DNA from: Parietaria judaica
Lineage: Eukaryota > Streptophyta > Magnoliopsida > Rosales > Urticaceae
Assembly: GCA_954871525.1 (NCBI GenBank)
Contig: OX940864.1
Span: forward strand, 27,026,001 to 27,090,000
Reading direction: 5' to 3'
DNA: 64,000 nucleotides
Under the pieces are notes generated by a model, which was not told the DNA's origin, searched no databases, and saw only the letters and a list, made by a program, of their open reading frames with translations. Shown here in pieces: positions 59,177-64,000 of the stretch. Both the position numbers and the translations under genes were made by a program. Position 1 is the stretch's first letter, and each line of letters begins with the position of its first letter.

Positions 59177-60708
59177 TGAGAATCGGATCCAAGGTTTGGG
59201 TCCCGAGAGTGACCCGCTGAACGCGTGGATAATTGGATGTTGAGTCAACGCGGGTTGACTAATGATCGTCAAAGCTGGAGGCGAATCCGTCGTCTTGGAT
59301 GAGTCTCCGGGCTGTCCTCGGCAAACTTCCCTCGTGGTGGCGAAGTCCGGATTACGGCGAAGCTCCTCGTCGGGTTTCCCTCGTGGTGGCGAAGTCCGGG
59401 CGAGGTCCTTGTCTTGGCGAAGCTCCTCGTCTGGGCGAAGTCCTTGTCTTGGCGATGTCCTTGTCTAAGTGAACTCCGGTCTTGATGAAGCTCCGAGATG
59501 GTCTTGATGAGCGTTAACTTGAGGTGGTTTTCTCTGACGAGCCTCTGAGTAAGGATGTCACCATAGAGTTAGATCCATGGCGAACCCCAGGCTCAAGGTC
59601 GTTGGCCTTGGCGGCGTCGTCTTTGATGGCAAGACGTTCCTGTAACCTGTACATGTAGAACACGTCTAAGAGAATCGGAGGATTGAACCTCCGACGCCTC
59701 TATGACGCTTGTCATTGTATATGCTCGAAGACGGGGAAAAGATAAAGGGTAAAAATATTTGATGCCGCACCTCATGAAAGGCTGCCTACGTACCCTTTAA
59801 AGGGATCAGGTCATCACGTAGTTCAAAGTGGAAGGTTAGGGCGTACGTACCTGAGCTTGCCTGGGCAAGCCGGGAGCTGATTGCGGAGACGGGGGTCTCT
59901 GTCGACGTAGCCAGATGGCGAATCTAGTTGCATACACTAGGTGCCAGAGCTAGGAGCCGTCGAGTCGACATGCCGCGGATGGCATGTCTGGGCATCGATG
60001 TCAACGACCCTTGGCAACCTAGGGCCCTCACCTTGACAAAGATCGGGCGTCGACATGGATCGAAGGTCAGCAGGGCGCGACGTCCGCCATGGATCGAGTT
60101 TCATCCTTGTACCTGACGAGCCAAGATACGCGAGACTCCGAGGAGCGGGGTGTCGGCACTCAACTTGCAGGGAGAAGGCGAATTCTAGAGAGAGAAGCTC
60201 TCATTTTAGAGAGAGAATTCCAAGTGTGGAAAAGTCCCCAAATGAAGAGGAGAAGCCTCCTATTTATAGGAATAGATGGTGACCATCTCCCCCTGAATCA
60301 GGGAGATGATTGGTGTGTCATTTGCCTTGTCACCTAATCGGCTTGTCGACTTGTCGCCTCGTCGGCTTGTTGCCTCGTCGCCTCGTCGCCTTATCGCCTT
60401 GTCGGCTTCGTTGGCCATGTCGCCTCGTCGTCTTCGTCGGCCACGTCGCCTTATCGGCCTCGTCGGCCACGTCGCCTCGTCGGCCTTGAGGGACGTCGTG
60501 ATCATAACGCCTTGTCGCCGGTGGTCTTGAGGGATGTCATCGCTTAACTGGCCGCACCGACCAGCTCTCAGGAATGTCCCTTTGTCGTTCGGGCTTCGTC
60601 TTCGGGCCCGATCCTTCGGGCTTCGCCAGATGGGCTTGAGATTGGGCTAAATGAGCCTTGACTTCGCCAGCGGACTTTGACTTTCGTCAATAGGGCCCAA
60701 GTTTTACA
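59177..60708 (-). mobile_element. Solo LTR of Tat type, about 1.53 kb
   Basis: The minus strand starts TGTAAAACTTGGGCCC at 60708 and ends GATTCTCA at 59177. It is flanked by TAAC on both sides (59173-59176 and 60709-60712). A TATA box (CCTATAAATAGG) lies at about 60260 on the minus strand. The phrase GGCTGCCTACGTACCC at about 59779-59794 is typical of Tat/Ogre LTRs. A CGTCGCCTCGTCGGC-type short repeat fills 60350-60490. No internal element genes are present nearby. The boundary call depends on a 4-bp duplication. Confidence 0.7.
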
Positions 60709-62625
60709 TAACTCCAAAATTGCATATAACAGTCGTATTGACTTAATTTAAATAATATTGTAATTTTTTATATATTAATTTTGATTTGTGTGTATTTATA
60801 TATTGACTTAATTTATAATGTAATATTGTATTACTAAAATAATGAATAAGTGATATAACTGATGAAACATACTAACATAAGGGTATGAAGATATAACCAC
60901 ATGGAGATATTTTCGCAAATATTTTTTAAATTATATATAAATATATGAATAATTTTTAATCCAACTGTTCATATTAAATCTTAACTGATCCAATTGATAA
61001 AAAAATATAAAAAATTATACGAAATAGCTATTTTGTTCAAACCTCTATAAAAACTACCCAAGACTACCAATTTTTATGAAATATAGAAATGGGTAGCTTT
61101 GGGTAGGTTTTATAAAGGTTTTTCAAAAATGGGTATTTCCTTAACAAAACCTATATTAATTAGGGATGAAATCAAATACCATTTACTTGGTAAAAGCCAA
61201 AAACTTGATTAATATATTCCTAGTTTTCCGAATTTATATATATATATATTATAATTAATTCTCAATCCAACGCTTAAAATTAAATCTTAATCTCATCTAA
61301 ATGAATCAAATTAATTATGAATAATACAAATACCAAAACTTGGTAACCAAGTTAATTTTGAATTTTATATATATAATAAATTAATATTCAATCCAACCAT
61401 TGAGAGTAAATCTTGGCCGATCCAGTGGGTACTTATACTGCAATTTGGAAAAGTTCAAAACAAACTCCCACGAATATCGCAGCATCTATTTTTCGAATTA
61501 TATATATTAAATATATAATATAAATATTTTAATTATTAATTAGTTATCAATAATTTTAAATTAAATCCTACTGATAACTGAATTGTATTATATTTGATTC
61601 TCTCTCACGTTAAACATTAAAATATCGTGGGACCAATCCACCATTTTATTTGTGTCACGTGATTTAGTTAATCAACTTTAAACTATAGATTAAGAACATT
61701 AAATTCATAAATCACAAACCGGCATTCGGATTGACCGAATTCAAAAAGATAGATTCGCCAAAATTAAATTTCCCACAACTTTCCAGTTTATCCCAAAATT
61801 CAGTTCAACCATCTTTTTGAAAGTAATATTTTTTGTACCAAACTTGATACTTTTGCTACAAAAACTGAAAACTTTCCAAAGTCTGATATAAACTTCTTTT
61901 GATTGAACGGTCATATGTATAAATAATTTCATCATGTTCGATTCCTCCGTTCCGAAGTTATCCAGAGGACCAAAGAGCCATTCACTTAGCTCGAACAAAT
62001 TATGAGCAAGTTCGTTAACTTCGGTGCTATTCCACTATAAACCCGAAGCTGAACTCTTCAGTGAAATGGAATATATATTTCTTTTGTCTAAAAGGTTTCC
62101 ATTGATACTATCAAATTTTGGTGATTGATCTTTCACTTTATGATTCACACAGAAGTAGACGTTTATATCGTTTCTCCCCCAAAAATAATTTCCTCGTTAA
62201 TTTTGTCGGTGATATCGTAAATGACTCACTTACGATTACAAGTTGTAAGTTGCACACGAGTCATGCAATACATCTCATGACCGACAATATGGGAATCATC
62301 ATAACTTTGAAAAAAGCTATGTTATGTTCGTATTTACCATTCCCTGTTGACTATTATGTTTCCAAAATATCAATGTTGGGAACTACATAGCATGTGTTCT
62401 CTAACAATTAAATTAAAGAACAAAAAAGCCAACAGTCCGGGTTCACGATTACTCAGGACTTCCATTAATTTCCATTTCACCATCTTCTCTGATTTAATTT
62501 CAAGTAATCTGTGACGGTCTTATTTAATGAACTTTTAAAATTTAGTCAGGTCCAGTATAGTATGAAGTAACTTCATACTTAATTGCAATTCTAGTGAGTG
62601 TGAAACACTTTCATTCAGAAGAGGA
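60709..62625. other. AT-rich sequence with degenerate repeats
   Basis: At least three diverged repeats with AATCCAAC...TAAATCTT blocks occur between 60950 and 61430. The stretch 61700-62470 is less AT-rich but gave no recognisable gene. Confidence 0.45.
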
Positions 62626-63183
62626 CACTACTACAAATATTTGATTATACTACGGAGCTTCCACCACGCAAGACAAAAAGCGTCGTTGGAATCATATATT
62701 CGACGATGTAAATTATTATGCGTAGTCGGAGTTAAAAAAAATAGAATTCCGACGACGCAAATTTTTATGTGTCGTCGGAATCATATATTCGCCGCGGCAA
62801 AATAATATTAGCCGCGGCGAACACTGTTCAACTACGCACATATATGAGTGTCGTCTGGAGGGGTTGAAGAAAGCAAATATTCGCCGCGGCGAATTTATAT
62901 TTGCCGCGGCAGGTAGTGTTCCAACTACGCATATATTAGTGTCGTCGGGATGGAAAACGACCGTCATGTCCAACGACACTTTTTAGTGTTGTTGGGATGA
63001 CTCGCCGCGACGAACTTAAGTTTGCCGCGGCGAGAGTCGTGTTTTAACCCAAACGGGAGACGAAATCCCTCATTTCGCACGAACCCTAATATTTCTCTCT
63101 TTCTCTCTCGTCTTCGCTCGCCACCGCGACCTCTACCCATTCGCCTTCGCCCGCCGTCGCTTGCCGTCGCCCGCCGTCTTAAG

Positions 63184-63770
63184 GTTAGGCTTGAATCTTT
63201 GTGTTTTTGCTTGAATTTGTAGGATTTTTCTATTTTTAGGGTTGAACATCGATTTTGGTTTTTTTTTTTTTATTTTATGATTTTATGCGATTAGGTTTTG
63301 ATTTTATGCGATTTTCTGATTTTGTAATTGTGAATTTGATTAGGTTTTGAAATTGTGATTAGGTTTTGGAATAGTGAATTGTGATTAGGTTTAGGAATTG
63401 TGAATTGTGGTTAGGTTTTGAAATTGTAATTTGGTTTTGGAATTGTGAATCGTGATTAGGTTTTGAAATTGTGAATTGTGATTAGGTTTAGGAATTCTGA
63501 ATTGTGATTAGGTTTTTAAATTGTGAATAGGTTTTGGAATTCTGAATCGTGATTAGGTTTTGAAATTGTGAATTGTGATTAGGTTTAGGAATTGTGAACT
63601 GTCATTAGGTTTTGAAATTGTGAATTGATTTAGTTTAGGAATTGTGAATTAATTTTGTTTAGGAATTGTGATTAGGCCGAGTTTTAATGCGAATATATTT
63701 TGGTTTTAAAATTTAGTTTATGTTTTGGTTTGAATTCCGTGAAATAAATATATGCTATTTTTTTTTTCAG
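63184..63770 (+). repeat. Leader intron of the CACTA gene filled with tandem repeats
   Basis: A donor CTTAAG|GTTAGG at 63184 and an acceptor TTTTTTTTTCAG ending at 63770 define a 587-bp leader intron. Between about 63296 and 63670 it consists of degenerate repeats of 22-45 bp built from GATTAGGTTTTGAAATTGTG. The transcript boundaries are inferred. Confidence 0.6.
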
Positions 63771-63776
63771 ATTTCA

Positions 63777-64000
63777 ATGGCGCCTAAAATAAGACGGGGT
63801 GTTAGGAAAGAAACGGCGAAACGAGGAAAGCACTGGAATGTTGAAATGCCCGATGACGAGGTCAATAAAACGGTTCCTCCGCCTCTGCCGCCGCATATGC
63901 CCTTACGAAATAGTAGCTTTACGAAATTGTTGGAAGCCCTTCAGGATGTGCTTCAAGAGGGAAATAGAGTGCTTTTATCCATGTATGACGCAAATAAGAC
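63777..64000 (+). CDS. First coding exon of the CACTA-borne gene, truncated by the window edge
   Basis: The ATG at 63777 comes six bases after the inferred acceptor and opens a frame of 74 codons that is still open at the window end. It begins MAPKIRRGVRKETAKRGKHW, very basic, followed by a proline-rich PPPLPPH stretch and a helix-like LEALQDVLQEGNRVLLSMYD segment. I do not recognise the family. Its place inside a CACTA element suggests an element-encoded accessory or transposase protein, or a captured gene. Confidence 0.55.
   Translation, partial: MAPKIRRGVRKETAKRGKHWNVEMPDDEVNKTVPPPLPPHMPLRNSSFTKLLEALQDVLQEGNRVLLSMYDANK

Larger units (their letters stand above)
62626..64000 (+). mobile_element. 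5' end of a CACTA (En/Spm) transposon, running off the window
   Basis: The terminus CACTACTACAAAT is at 62626. The next 400 bp are packed with subterminal motifs: TCGCCGCGGC in both orientations, and TCGTCGGAAT or GTGTCGT-type repeats. A promoter-like leader with CT-rich sequence (63085-63170), an intron and a coding start follow. The TIR, subterminal array and gene order fit an autonomous CACTA element, but the transposase and right end are outside the window. Confidence 0.8.

Noticed and set aside
59676..59694. tRNA T-arm-like hairpin (CGGAGGTTCAATCCTCCG on the minus strand)
   Set aside because: No D-arm, anticodon arm or acceptor stem can be folded around it. It lies inside an LTR.

Overview
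This is a plant nuclear window, most likely a eudicot. I lean towards an asterid because of the look of the two P450 proteins, but with low confidence. Evidence for a plant: spliced CYP72A-type cytochrome P450 genes on an AT-rich background, a Tat-lineage Ty3/gypsy element with a second RNase H, a Tork-like Ty1/copia element, a Cassandra-type TRIM carrying 5S rRNA-like sequence, CACTA ends, Helitrons, hAT elements and several Mutator-like elements with 9-bp target duplications.

Layout. 1-10.6 kb is a decayed Tat (Retand-like) retrotransposon on the minus strand: gag, zinc knuckle, protease, RT, RNase H, a second (archaeal-type) RNase H and integrase. A 114-bp tandem repeat and a spliced antisense gene lie on its 3' side, and its 3' LTR is probably off the left edge. 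10.6-18 kb is AT-rich and holds a 240-bp tandem duplication with Helitron 3' termini and two long-TIR Mutator-like elements, one with an LTR fragment inside. 18.0-23.3 kb is a complete five-exon CYP72A-like gene on the minus strand (522 codons). 23.4-33.4 kb holds two more Mutator-like elements, a solo LTR with a 5-bp target duplication, a Helitron end and small repeats.

33.4-51.3 kb is a second CYP72A-like gene on the minus strand with the same five exons. Its first intron is 13.6 kb and has absorbed a gypsy relic, a 2-kb non-autonomous Helitron, a Mutator-like element, a Tork-like copia relic and an hAT MITE. Its last exon has one in-frame stop before the haem-binding motif, so it is called a pseudogene. 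52.2-53.9 kb holds a Cassandra-like TRIM, a CACTA-transposase-like fragment and a 152-bp tandem repeat. 54-59.1 kb is AT-rich DNA with repeated CCGCGG motifs around a broken F-box gene. 59.2-60.7 kb is a Tat-type solo LTR. The right edge (62.6-64 kb) is the 5' end of a CACTA transposon with subterminal repeats, a repeat-filled leader intron and the first codons of an unrecognised gene.

The only gene that looks intact end to end is the P450 at 18-23 kb. The P450 pair is a tandem duplication: same strand, same exon phases, same total codon number. One copy is compact and open; the other is stretched by transposons and interrupted. The P450 substrate cannot be read from the sequence.
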